From Paenibacillus polymyxa (lineage in GTDB: Bacteria; Bacillota; Bacilli; Paenibacillales; Paenibacillaceae): 64,000 bases of DNA. The notes under the pieces were generated by a model that was not told the DNA's origin, made no database searches, and saw only the letters and a program-made list of their open reading frames with translations. Below are positions 54,799 to 63,560 of the stretch, in pieces (within the stretch, counting starts at the first letter, position 1; every line of letters begins with the position of its first letter). The position numbers and the translations under genes were made by a program. Location of the stretch: NCBI RefSeq assembly GCF_015710975.1, contig NZ_CP049783.1:3138001-3202000 (forward strand), read 5' to 3'.

Positions 54799-56472
54799 AT
54801 GATAGTCCTAGAATACTTGAAAAAATACCTTTCAAAAACGCGCAAGTATGTATTTTTTTACATTGTTGTTACTTCAGTATTGTGGATTATAGGAATTATT
54901 GTTCCTTACATCACAGGCATATATATTGATTATTTAGTATCAAAAAGTAATATAAGTATCATTTTATATTTTGTACTGTTACTGGGGATTATAAATATAG
55001 TAAACATTCTCATACAATATTTAACTGCCCTTTTCTCTACGAAATTGAATAATTTATTATTATACGAAATCTGCAATGATATCTATCAAAAAATATTCAA
55101 AACTAAACTGTCGGTCTTCAAAGATAAGGATAATGCATACTTAGTTGACCAAATTAATAATGATTCATCCACAGTAGTTGACTTTTTTTCAAATAATATT
55201 TCCAACTTAGTATTGCAAGTAATCACAATAATTATCAGTGGTATTATTGTTTTAAAAGCTGATGTACTACTATGCGTTATAATTTTCTCGCTTATTCCTT
55301 TTTATATATTTACATATGTGGTTTTTAGAAAAAAATTGTATAAAGCAAATCTGAAATACAAAAAAGAAGCAAATGAATACTACTCTAAAAAAGTCGAACA
55401 AATTAACAAATTGGTTTTTATAAAGAAGAATGTACTCTTTAATGAAATGAATGAGCGGCTAAATAAAGCATTTAATTCATTATTTAGAGTTGCGACTTCA
55501 CAAGTAAAAACTAATTATATTTTCTCCAATCTAAATCAATTTATATTGATCATCTGCTATATATTTGTAATCGGAATTGGAGGTCATAAAGTTGTAATTG
55601 GCCAAATGAGTATAGGGCAGTTCACCATAATTAACACGTACCTTTCAATGATCATCTCGTCAACTTCATATTTATTAAGCTTAGCAAGTTCATACCAAGA
55701 GACGAAAGTATCGATAGAACGGCTAAATGACGTTATGAACTCTGAAAATGATATTTATGGTAGTACAACACTTGAAGATTTAGAGAAAATAAGTATTAAA
55801 CAATTAGGTGTTAAATATTCCGAGGAAAGCGTATTTAGAGACTTTTCTTATGATTTTTTTAAGGGGGGAATTTACGGGATTTGTGGTCACAATGGTTCAG
55901 GCAAAACAACATTACTTAATACTCTGATAGGTCTTTATAGTGATCTTTACACAGGAGAAATAGCTTTTAATAATTGCTCCATCAAAGATATAGATATGCT
56001 TGATATGAGGCGTTATAGAATTTCTTATGTAGAACAGAATCCGGAGTTTTTAAATCTACCAATAAAGGAATATTTGAAATTTGGAATTACTTTTTCAAAA
56101 GAGATTGCCAGTAATCAAGATGAGCTTATAACAGCTTTTGGGCTTGAAGAGATAATAACAAAAGCTAACCTTGAAAATATACTAATAAATGAAAATGGAA
56201 GCAACTTTTCTGGTGGTGAAAAGCAAAAATTAGCTTTGATTCGTGCATTAAGTAAAGATTCTTTCTTAACGATTCTTGATGAGCCCACATCAGCCTTAGA
56301 TTCAAAGAGTGTAAGTGGACTTATAGAAATATTGACCAAGCAAAAGTCAAGAAGGATAACAATTGTAGTATCACATGACCAGAGACTATTAGCAGCATGT
56401 GACCATATTTTGAATATTGAAACCCAAGAGGAACGTGATGATATTGGATTCCACAGTTATGGAGTTCTTTAG
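54799..56472 (+). CDS. ABC transporter, fused permease/ATPase (peptide exporter)
   Basis: A 557-residue half-transporter. Six TM helices fill residues 1-300. The ATPase has Walker A GHNGSGKTTLL (about 363), signature FSGGEKQKLAL, Walker B FLTILDEPTSALD and the switch His in VVSHDQR. There is no N-terminal C39 peptidase domain, so leader removal must be done elsewhere. ATG 54799 follows GGTGATG; ATG 54793 is an alternative. Its 3' end overlaps the second radical SAM gene by 35 bp. It is the likely exporter of one or both peptides, or an immunity pump. Confidence 0.88.
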   Translation: MIVLEYLKKYLSKTRKYVFFYIVVTSVLWIIGIIVPYITGIYIDYLVSKSNISIILYFVLLLGIINIVNILIQYLTALFSTKLNNLLLYEICNDIYQKIFKTKLSVFKDKDNAYLVDQINNDSSTVVDFFSNNISNLVLQVITIIISGIIVLKADVLLCVIIFSLIPFYIFTYVVFRKKLYKANLKYKKEANEYYSKKVEQINKLVFIKKNVLFNEMNERLNKAFNSLFRVATSQVKTNYIFSNLNQFILIICYIFVIGIGGHKVVIGQMSIGQFTIINTYLSMIISSTSYLLSLASSYQETKVSIERLNDVMNSENDIYGSTTLEDLEKISIKQLGVKYSEESVFRDFSYDFFKGGIYGICGHNGSGKTTLLNTLIGLYSDLYTGEIAFNNCSIKDIDMLDMRRYRISYVEQNPEFLNLPIKEYLKFGITFSKEIASNQDELITAFGLEEIITKANLENILINENGSNFSGGEKQKLALIRALSKDSFLTILDEPTSALDSKSVSGLIEILTKQKSRRITIVVSHDQRLLAACDHILNIETQEERDDIGFHSYGVL

Positions 56473-57970
56473 AAACATCAAAAAACAGTATGGGAATTAC
56501 TCACGATTGTTTAAGTTGTTTCAGACAAAGAATAAATCCTATTTGTATGATGTGGGCACAGGCAAAGTTATGGAATGCACTGAAATAGAGTATGTATTTC
56601 TAAATAACTTACAAGTGTACGGAGATATCGAAGAGGTAATAAAAACTACCAAAGTTAATGATGATACATTGACTATTCTAATTGACTTAATACATGTTGC
56701 GCAGGAACAGCATTTATTCCAAGCACCTCCTCTTTTATCCTTTGCACTATCAAAAGATGAGGTTTTAGAAAATGCAAGAAGTCATCTAGAACAGGTTACT
56801 CTGGAGTTGACCGAACAATGTAATATGGCATGCCACTATTGTATATATCATTCAGGGAACATAGACTTCAGGGAATTTGGACGCAGGCACATGTCCTGGC
56901 AAGTAGCAGAGTTAGCAATCGATTATACTCTGAAAAACTCAGGTAAAAAAGTGGCGGTAACTTTTTATGGCGGGGAGCCATTAATAGAATTTAAATTATT
57001 AAAGCATTGTGTAGACTATACTTTAAAAAATGGTGCTGATAAAGATTTAACATTTTCAATGACAACAAACTTAACCTTAATGACTGCTGAAATCGCAGAA
57101 TATCTATCTACAGTTCCTAACTTTGGAGTAGTTTGTAGTATTGACGGTCCAAAGGAAATACATGATTGTAGGAGGGTATTTAAAAATGGTGAGGGCACGT
57201 ATGACAAGGCAATTAATGGTCTTAAACATCTAATTAATGCTTATGGAGAAAAGAGTAATTCTCTTATATCGCTAAGCATGGTAACACCTAGACCAGCTAA
57301 TGATGTAGTTATGAAAAAAATTCAAAATTTCTTCAATTCTCTTTCGTGGGTACCTAAGGATATTACTAAAAATATTTCTTATGTGAGACACTCGTCTGAC
57401 ATAGAAAAAACGATTACTGAAAAAAGCTCTATGCATTGTTATGATAACCCTGTAGGGAACTGGACAATTGATCTAATGTTAAATAATACTTCTATATCAA
57501 AAAATACTCCCTTTACAATCGATTTTTTACACAAACAATTCTCAATAATACATGATAGGATTTTAACTGAAACTCCTTACCCGGACTATTGCTTAAACGG
57601 CTGCTGTTCACCTGCCTCAAGAAGAATTTATGTAACGGTAAATGGAGACTTTCATTTATGCGAGCGCATTGGAAAATCACCTTCAGTTGGAAACGTTTAT
57701 AGTGGTATAGACGAATCTGTATTAATCGATCGTTATATAGACGACTATGGTAAGGAGAGTTTGTCCCAGTGCTCCAAATGTTGGGCTATACGCCTTTGTT
57801 CGGTTTGTTACGTCGAATGTTACGATAGTGATAAGTTTAATATCGAAAAAAAGAAAATAGCTTGTAGGCGTTCTTTAGATATGCTGGAACATGCATTAAT
57901 AAGCTATCATACTATCTTGGAACACAAACCACATTTATTAGAGGAATTAAACCATATTACATTGGTGTAA
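56438..57970 (+). CDS. radical SAM/SPASM peptide maturase (second)
   Basis: A 510-residue enzyme. After an N-terminal region of about 110 residues with a winged-helix-like peptide-binding look, the radical SAM cluster is bound by C128, C132 and C135 in CNMACHYC, with FYGGEPLIEF next. The C-terminal SPASM Cys are in YCLNGCCSPASRR, FHLCERIG, SQCSKCWAIRLCSVCYVEC and KIACRRS. It resembles Cys-rich-peptide maturases of the CcpM type in outline (tentative). ATG 56438 follows GAGGAACG. It is only loosely similar to the first maturase. Its likely substrate is the 58012 peptide just downstream. Confidence 0.85.
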   Translation: MILDSTVMEFFRNIKKQYGNYSRLFKLFQTKNKSYLYDVGTGKVMECTEIEYVFLNNLQVYGDIEEVIKTTKVNDDTLTILIDLIHVAQEQHLFQAPPLLSFALSKDEVLENARSHLEQVTLELTEQCNMACHYCIYHSGNIDFREFGRRHMSWQVAELAIDYTLKNSGKKVAVTFYGGEPLIEFKLLKHCVDYTLKNGADKDLTFSMTTNLTLMTAEIAEYLSTVPNFGVVCSIDGPKEIHDCRRVFKNGEGTYDKAINGLKHLINAYGEKSNSLISLSMVTPRPANDVVMKKIQNFFNSLSWVPKDITKNISYVRHSSDIEKTITEKSSMHCYDNPVGNWTIDLMLNNTSISKNTPFTIDFLHKQFSIIHDRILTETPYPDYCLNGCCSPASRRIYVTVNGDFHLCERIGKSPSVGNVYSGIDESVLIDRYIDDYGKESLSQCSKCWAIRLCSVCYVECYDSDKFNIEKKKIACRRSLDMLEHALISYHTILEHKPHLLEELNHITLV

Positions 57971-58011
57971 TTCCAATCTATTATCAAAACGAGTCGAAGG
58001 AGGATTATAAA

Positions 58012-58206
58012 TTGAGAATTGTAAATCCATTTGGAAGGAAGCCTTTAATGGCAAATACCCTTGGAATTGTTCCTTTATCTTGTATTTGTTCTTCCGGTGC
58101 TAATAATATACTTCATGACTTCGGACATGGCTCGAATTGTGCATGTAAATGTCGCTCTGATAGGCAAATGAATAGTAGTGCAAACTATGATATGGCTTTA
58201 AGTTGA
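58012..58206 (+). CDS. candidate RiPP precursor peptide B (64 residues)
   Basis: TTG 58012 follows GAAGGAGGAT, and the frame ends at TGA 58204. The N-terminal 22 residues (with NPFGRKPLMANTLG) look like a leader. The core has two Cys clusters, CIC (24, 26) and CACKC (43, 45, 47), separated by a Gly/His/Asp-containing loop, and a polar tail. It lies 41 bp after the second maturase and ends at a strong terminator. It shares no visible sequence with peptide A, so the cluster may make two products. Confidence 0.7.
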   Translation: MRIVNPFGRKPLMANTLGIVPLSCICSSGANNILHDFGHGSNCACKCRSDRQMNSSANYDMALS

Positions 58207-58236
58207 CCTATTAGAGAAACGTTTATTTAATTTTTG

Positions 58237-58278
58237 AAAAATCGCTTCTACTCTGTTAAATGAGTGGAAGCGATTTTT
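58237..58278 (+). terminator. terminator at the end of the peptide cluster
   Basis: AAAAATCGCTTCtACTC pairs with GAGTgGAAGCGATTTTT, ending in a T run. Confidence 0.88.
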
Positions 58279-58515
58279 ATTAATCGTTAGATAACTATGG
58301 AGGCTAATTTACAAGGAAATATGGATAACAGGTAGACAGTACATGTTCAATCGTGTGTAAACTCAGCCTCGAAGTAGTCTATTTGAGTGTTCCGTTTAGA
58401 GCAGTCGTTCCAATTAATAAAATCGCACGGAGCTCATAGTTGTGCAATTCCTCTCCAGAGCTTAAGTCCAGTTTCGAAGACGCTTTAGAGCAAGTAAAAG
58501 GGGAATCAAGCGAAG
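58279..58515. other. intergenic region without visible features
   Basis: I see no gene, clear promoter or repeat between the cluster terminator and the ABC permease. The composition returns to that of the flanking chromosome here, so the island probably ends nearby. Confidence 0.5.
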
Positions 58516-59343
58516 CTAATCTTTGATCGCTCCAGCGGCAAGATCGGAAATAAATTGGCGGCTGATGAAAAGAAACAAAATAATAAGAGGAAGTACAGCC
58601 AGCAGGGTGCCAGCAATGACCATCGCATAATCCGTATTGTAAATCCCGTTCAACTGCGACAATGCAATCTGGAGGGTGAATTTGCGCTCATCCGTTAAAA
58701 CGATTAATGGCCATAAGTAATCATTCCAAGCTCCTATAAAGGTAAATGCGCCGAGAAAAGCGAACGCAGGGCGTAAAATCGGCAGTGCTACATTCCAGTA
58801 CAGCCGAAAAAAGCTGCACCCGTCCATACGCCCCGCATCCAGGAGCTCCTTGGGAATAGATTCTTCTGCATACTGACGAATCCAGAAAATCCCGAAGGCA
58901 TTTACCATACCCGGGATGATGAGCGCTTTGAACGTACCTACCCATCCAAAGGAAGCCATCATGACAAAGGAGGGGACGAGCGAAAGTTGTGAAGGGACCA
59001 TCATTGTAGCTAGCAGAATGACGAATAGCACCTTTTTGCCCGGAAAATCAAACTTTGCGAATGCAAAACCGGCCAGTGAATCAAAAAACAGCACCAATAG
59101 GGTAATCGAACTGGCTACAAAAAGGGTATTCAAAAAGGCGCCGGCAAAATCAATCTGCTGCAATACTCTCGTGATGTTATCCAGGAAGTGGCTGCCCAAC
59201 CACAATTGTGGCGGAAAACGATAGATGTCTGAGGTTGTACGGGTTGCCATGACGATTAGCCAGTAAAATGGAAACATCGACAGGATGATACCTACCAACA
59301 GCCCAGCATATAAAACAATGGATTTTGCACGTGTCTGCATCAT
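58516..59343 (-). CDS. carbohydrate ABC transporter permease (MalG-like)
   Basis: A 275-residue CUT1-type permease with six TM helices and the cytoplasmic EAA loop DAGRMDGCSFFRLYWNVALP (family consensus EAAxxDGAxxxxxFxxIxLP), where Cys replaces the usual small residue after Gly. It is the third gene of a binding protein-permease-permease set with no ATPase gene, as in systems that share MsmX. Confidence 0.9.
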   Translation of the reverse strand: MMQTRAKSIVLYAGLLVGIILSMFPFYWLIVMATRTTSDIYRFPPQLWLGSHFLDNITRVLQQIDFAGAFLNTLFVASSITLLVLFFDSLAGFAFAKFDFPGKKVLFVILLATMMVPSQLSLVPSFVMMASFGWVGTFKALIIPGMVNAFGIFWIRQYAEESIPKELLDAGRMDGCSFFRLYWNVALPILRPAFAFLGAFTFIGAWNDYLWPLIVLTDERKFTLQIALSQLNGIYNTDYAMVIAGTLLAVLPLIILFLFISRQFISDLAAGAIKD

Positions 59344-59364
59344 GTGGTAAAGCTCCTTCCATCG

Positions 59365-60240
59365 TTATTTTTTACCTTGAACGAGTTTCCAATTGATGAT
59401 GGAGAATAGAGCAATGATGAGAAACATGCCCCATCCGACAGCAGCGCCATATCCAAAATAGTTGTTAATGAACGACTCGCGGTACAGGTATAAAACGATG
59501 GTCATGCCACTTGCCCCGGCACCGCCGTCATTACCGACCAGGACCTGTGGCTCGGTGAACAGCTGCATCCCACCGATGGTGGACGTAATGACCGTAAACA
59601 GAATGACTGGGCGCAGCATCGGAATGGTGATGCGGAAAAAAGCTTGCGCTCCGGTTGCCCCGTCTATTTTGGCGGCCTCATACAGCACATGTGGGATACT
59701 CTGGAGCCCAGCCAGATAGATAATGGCGTTGTAACCCATCCATCTCCAGACGACCATGGAAGAAATGGCGATTTGGATACCCCATGGCACATTCAGCCAT
59801 TGGATCATAGGTAGCCCCAAGAGCTGCAAAAGGTAGTTGAGAAATCCAAAATTGTTGGCAAATAAGGCGCCAAAGATGATGGCAACAGCAACAATAGATG
59901 TCACATTGGGCAGGAAGAATCCAACTCGCCATAAGGTGCGCATTTTCACAAAAGGGGCATAAAGCAGAAAGGCAACAATGAGTGCTAGAAATAGCATTGG
60001 AATCGTGGCGTACACCCAGATCACAAACGTATTACCTACAGCCTGCCAAAATTCGTTGTCTGTCACAAGGTAACGAAAGTTGCCCCAGCCGTTGTAGGTC
60101 ATGTCTCCGATCCCGTCCCATTTGTGAAACGCCAGGTACAATGAAAAGCCAATCGGAAACAAGCCAAAGATGCCAAACAGCAAATAAAATGGCGAGATCG
60201 CAGCATAAACGGCCCGGTGCTTCCAGATTTCTCTCAGCAT
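59365..60240 (-). CDS. carbohydrate ABC transporter permease (MalF-like)
   Basis: A 291-residue CUT1-type permease: six TM helices, an N-terminal PFYLLFGIFGLFPIGFSLYLA segment split over TM1, and the EAA loop EAAKIDGATGAQAFFRITIP. ATG 60240 gives better spacing to AAAAGGCG than GTG 60249. It partners with the 58516 permease and the 60274 lipoprotein. Confidence 0.9.
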   Translation of the reverse strand: MLREIWKHRAVYAAISPFYLLFGIFGLFPIGFSLYLAFHKWDGIGDMTYNGWGNFRYLVTDNEFWQAVGNTFVIWVYATIPMLFLALIVAFLLYAPFVKMRTLWRVGFFLPNVTSIVAVAIIFGALFANNFGFLNYLLQLLGLPMIQWLNVPWGIQIAISSMVVWRWMGYNAIIYLAGLQSIPHVLYEAAKIDGATGAQAFFRITIPMLRPVILFTVITSTIGGMQLFTEPQVLVGNDGGAGASGMTIVLYLYRESFINNYFGYGAAVGWGMFLIIALFSIINWKLVQGKK

Positions 60241-60273
60241 ATTGTCCACACGCCTTTTTTGAAGTTTTGTTTT

Positions 60274-61563
60274 TTAACGCTGTAATTCCCGTTCAATTCG
60301 TTGCATTGTTTCCGTCCATAATGAGTCGGGATCGGCATTTTGTTTGGCCACATTGGCAAGACGACGGGTCACAATGCCGTGGATGACAGGATAGCGCTCG
60401 CCGAAATAGCTATTTTTCACATGACGTGCGGAGGCAGCAAAAATGAGGCCAGTGGCCTGACCACCAAAGAAAGGTTCGGGGGTCTTCATGACGGGATCGT
60501 CATAGACGCCGGGAGTGGATGGGAACAGGCCGATTTTTTGGTAGGCTTCCAATTGGTGTTCCGGGTTTTGCAGCCAGGTCAGGACTTCAAAGGCTTCTTT
60601 GGGGTGTTGGCTAGATTTGAGGATAGAGATGAAGGACCCTCCCAGATTGCCGTCTCCTCCAGGAGCCCGGGCGACTCTCCATTTGCCCGCTGTATCCGGT
60701 GCGGCTTCTGTGAGAACTTGCTTCATCCAGATTGCCCCTACGAACGAGGCGATTTTGCCGTTATTGACCGAAGCATTCCATTCGGGGGTCCAGCCATCCG
60801 CATTGGCGAGCAGATGCTTCCTGTGGAAATCCACAGCGGTTATCCAGCCCAGGCGGATGTCAGGAGATTGATTGCCGATATAACTTCCGTCCGGCTTGAA
60901 GTACAGGTTCGTATGTTGAGCGAGCACCTGATTGTAAACGTTTACAATATTATCGGCCAAAAATGAATGGCTTCCGAATTTCTGCCGAAGTTGTTCTCCG
61001 GCTGCCATATAATCATCCCATGTGCGGATCGAGGCACTGACCTGTTCAGGATCACTTGGCAAGCCTGCCTGTTCAAACAGGTCGCTTCGATAGAAGAGGG
61101 CGGTAGGCCCAGTATCCATGGGAAATGCAATCATTTTACCATCAGGAGTGATGCCCTGATTCCATTTCCATTCCAAATATTGATCCTTCAGTCGGTCTGC
61201 TCCGAGTTCCTTTAGATCATAAAAACGATCCGCACTCGGGAATAGTTCCACCATCCAGTCGTTCAGAGCTACGATGTCCGGTTCACCGGAACGAGCTGCG
61301 AGCGTTGTCTTCAGCTTGGCTTTAAAGTCACCGCCTATTTTTTGAGTTTTTAATTCAATGTTGGGAAACTGTTTTTCTGCCTGGACGAGCAATTCATCGT
61401 CAATAGAACGGTTCCAGTACCACAATGTAAGCGTTATCTTTTTGCTGTTTGACAAATTAGCTTCAGATGATTGACCTTTAGAGGATAGGGACCCACTACA
61501 ACCACTAATCATAGTGAGAAAAGCAAGACATAATACCAGCCATTGCCATTGTACTGTCTTCAC
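60274..61563 (-). CDS. extracellular sugar-binding lipoprotein
   Basis: A 429-residue family 1 solute-binding protein. The signal peptide ends in the lipobox MISGC (lipidated Cys22), followed by a Ser/Lys linker and KKITLTLWYWNRS, the start of the binding fold. PDIVALNDW, TALFYRSDLFEQAGLP and AFEVLTWLQNPEHQ are typical of CUT1 binding proteins. GTG 61563 follows AAGGAGGG; a longer frame to 61632 lacks a ribosome site. The substrate is unknown. Confidence 0.92.
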   Translation of the reverse strand: MKTVQWQWLVLCLAFLTMISGCSGSLSSKGQSSEANLSNSKKITLTLWYWNRSIDDELLVQAEKQFPNIELKTQKIGGDFKAKLKTTLAARSGEPDIVALNDWMVELFPSADRFYDLKELGADRLKDQYLEWKWNQGITPDGKMIAFPMDTGPTALFYRSDLFEQAGLPSDPEQVSASIRTWDDYMAAGEQLRQKFGSHSFLADNIVNVYNQVLAQHTNLYFKPDGSYIGNQSPDIRLGWITAVDFHRKHLLANADGWTPEWNASVNNGKIASFVGAIWMKQVLTEAAPDTAGKWRVARAPGGDGNLGGSFISILKSSQHPKEAFEVLTWLQNPEHQLEAYQKIGLFPSTPGVYDDPVMKTPEPFFGGQATGLIFAASARHVKNSYFGERYPVIHGIVTRRLANVAKQNADPDSLWTETMQRIERELQR

Positions 61564-61682
61564 ATCATTTCCCTCCTTGCTGTCTGAATAATCTGCCTGC
61601 TGAACAAGTTGTAAATGGTTTAGCTCCATCATATGAAGCTGTTACCCATTTATGTGCATTGCCTTAACCAAAAACAAAAAAT

Positions 61683-61696
61683 TTGAAACGTTTATC
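61683..61696. promoter_or_regulatory. LacI-type operator candidate upstream of the sugar ABC operon
   Basis: TTGAAACGTTTATC holds the palindromic core AAACGTTT, typical of LacI/GalR regulators. It lies about 120 bp before the binding-protein start. Confidence 0.4.
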
Positions 61697-61700
61697 CATA

Positions 61701-61743
61701 AAAAAAAGCACGTGCGTCTGTTATAGGAAGATCGCACGTGCTT
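61701..61743 (-). terminator. terminator after the PTS gene
   Basis: AAGCACGTGCG pairs with CGCACGTGCTT; on the - strand it is followed by T8. Confidence 0.88.
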
Positions 61744-61760
61744 AAGGCAGGGGATTAGCT

Positions 61761-63242
61761 TCATGACATCAATCGTTGTATCTCATCTTTCAGAGCTTCG
61801 GATCGAGTACCGAAAATAACCTGTAGGGTACCGTTCCCAAGCCTGATAATTCCTGACGCTCCGAGCTGCTTAAGAGCTTGATCGTTAACCGCTTTGTCGT
61901 CCTTGACGACAAGACGCAACCGCGTGATGCAGGCATCAATGCTTTGGATATTGTCTGAACCGCCGAGATAGGTTAGGACCTGGCCTGCCTGACTGGACTG
62001 GGTGCCGGATGAGGCGCTTGTTTTTCCAACGGGTATGGATTTGTTAGCCTCAAATAGAAGGGTGTCATCTACATCGTCTTCGCGCCCGGGAGTCTTTAGG
62101 TTGAATTTGAGGATGATGAAGCGGAACAGAAAATAATAAATGAAGGCGAAGACAAGCCCGATCGGGATCATTCGCAATGGATGAGTGGAGAGCTTCATAT
62201 TGACCAGATAGTCAATGAGTCCTGCTGAAAAGGAAAAGCCGAGTTTGACATCCAGTAGGTATACGACTAGGCCACTCAGACCTGTTAGCAGAGCATGAAC
62301 GCCGTAAAGCAGAGGTGCAATGAACATAAAAGAAAATTCGAGGGGCTCAGTAATACCGGTCAGGAACGACGCTAGTGCAGAGCCGATAAAGATGGAAGCG
62401 ACAGCTTTACGTTTTTCCGGCTTGGCCGTATGGATGAATGCAAGAGCCGCCGCTGGCAGAGCGAACATCATAATGGGGAAGAAGCCGGACATGAACATAC
62501 CCGCCGATGTATCGCCTGCGAAAAAACGTGTCAGGTCACCATGAACAACTTCACCTGCAGCGTTGGTATAGTCCCCAATTTGAAACCATGCGATCGAGTT
62601 CAGCACATGATGCAAACCGAGCGGGATCAGCAGTCGATTGGCAAGCATGAACACCATTGACCCGATTCCACCAAAGCCAACAATCCAGTTGCCGAAGGCT
62701 GCAATGCCATCTTGTATCGGACTCCAGATCATGCCGAGCAGAATGGCTAAAATCATGGTCGTGAAGGCTGTAATCATGGGGACAAAACGTTTGCCCGAAA
62801 AAAAGCCGAGCCAATCTGGAAGTTGAATATTATGATATTTTTTGAACAGATAAGCAGACCATCCGCCGATAAAAATACCGCCCAATACGCCCATGTCCAG
62901 CTTGACGTCGTCTGGAATATACGCAAATATACCCGGTACGGCCGCCAAAATACGGGTCAGCACCAAATAGGCAATGACTGCCGAAAGTGCGGCTACCGCG
63001 TCGCCTGCCAGACCAATAGCAACACCGATGGAGAAAATGAGCGCCAGATTGCCAAAGATAGCACCCGCCCCTTCATTCAGAAAAGGAGTGACATAATGAT
63101 TCAGAAATCCACCAACTCCAGGGCCAAGCGGAATATCCGTTTCATAATTAATGAGAGCCAGCCCTTGCAAAATCCCTGCGGCGGGTAATGTAGCTACTGG
63201 AAGCATTAATGACTTGCCGATTTTTTGCAGAAATTTCAGCAT
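61761..63242 (-). CDS. PTS N-acetylglucosamine/glucose-type EIICB
   Basis: A 493-residue PTS permease of the glucose-glucoside superfamily. The N-terminus (LQKIGKSLMLPVATLPAAGIL) and TPLEFSFMFIAPLLY-like segment (seen as ITEPLEFSFMF) are those of NagE/PtsG IIC domains. The C-terminal IIB domain has phospho-Cys in SIDACITRLRL. There is no IIA domain, so a separate IIA-Glc-type protein is needed. It is closest in feel to NagP/NagE; GlcNAc specificity is likely but not proven by sequence alone. Confidence 0.85.
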   Translation of the reverse strand: MLKFLQKIGKSLMLPVATLPAAGILQGLALINYETDIPLGPGVGGFLNHYVTPFLNEGAGAIFGNLALIFSIGVAIGLAGDAVAALSAVIAYLVLTRILAAVPGIFAYIPDDVKLDMGVLGGIFIGGWSAYLFKKYHNIQLPDWLGFFSGKRFVPMITAFTTMILAILLGMIWSPIQDGIAAFGNWIVGFGGIGSMVFMLANRLLIPLGLHHVLNSIAWFQIGDYTNAAGEVVHGDLTRFFAGDTSAGMFMSGFFPIMMFALPAAALAFIHTAKPEKRKAVASIFIGSALASFLTGITEPLEFSFMFIAPLLYGVHALLTGLSGLVVYLLDVKLGFSFSAGLIDYLVNMKLSTHPLRMIPIGLVFAFIYYFLFRFIILKFNLKTPGREDDVDDTLLFEANKSIPVGKTSASSGTQSSQAGQVLTYLGGSDNIQSIDACITRLRLVVKDDKAVNDQALKQLGASGIIRLGNGTLQVIFGTRSEALKDEIQRLMS

Positions 63243-63385
63243 AACATTCTTCCCTTCATCATCAAGTTTGGGAGTGTCGTATTCATCCTGAAATCCTTAC
63301 ATTCAGCCATTTTTTTACATCATAAATCGGGCAATCTAACATGGTCAACGATTATTTTAGGATATCAGAAGACGTAAATCCGCAG

Positions 63386-63414
63386 TTGACATCGCTTACA
63401 TGCTTATATAATAT
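63386..63414 (+). promoter_or_regulatory. promoter of glpF
   Basis: TTGACA (63386-63391) is followed by TATAATAT (63407-63414), giving TAATAT at 17-bp or TATAAT at 15-bp spacing. Confidence 0.6.
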
Positions 63415-63448
63415 CAAATTTAAGTTAATAATCGTGACGGAGACAAGA

Positions 63449-63512
63449 GAGCCACGCAGACATCCCATGTTACAGCACAGGGTTGGTTTGTGATGGCTTT
63501 TCTTTTTTTTGC
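63449..63512 (+). terminator. leader terminator before glpF
   Basis: AGCCA (63450) pairs with TGGCT (63494) around an imperfect stem (ACATCCCATG region with CAGGGTTGGTTTGTG), followed by a T-rich run to 63510. Bacillus glpF has such a leader terminator under GlpP control; that link is by analogy. Confidence 0.5.
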
Positions 63513-63560
63513 GCGATGAAAACGATCAAAATCGGATGATCTATTGAGGAGGTTGGTTGT

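Noticed and set aside
50242..58278. Insertion sequence or phage origin of the peptide island
   Set aside because: I see no transposase, integrase, terminal inverted repeats or target duplications at its edges. The composition shift alone does not show a mechanism.
61622..61640. AGCTCCATCATATGAAGCT as an operator
   Set aside because: The symmetry is imperfect and it lies inside the 5' region of the binding-protein transcript without promoter context.
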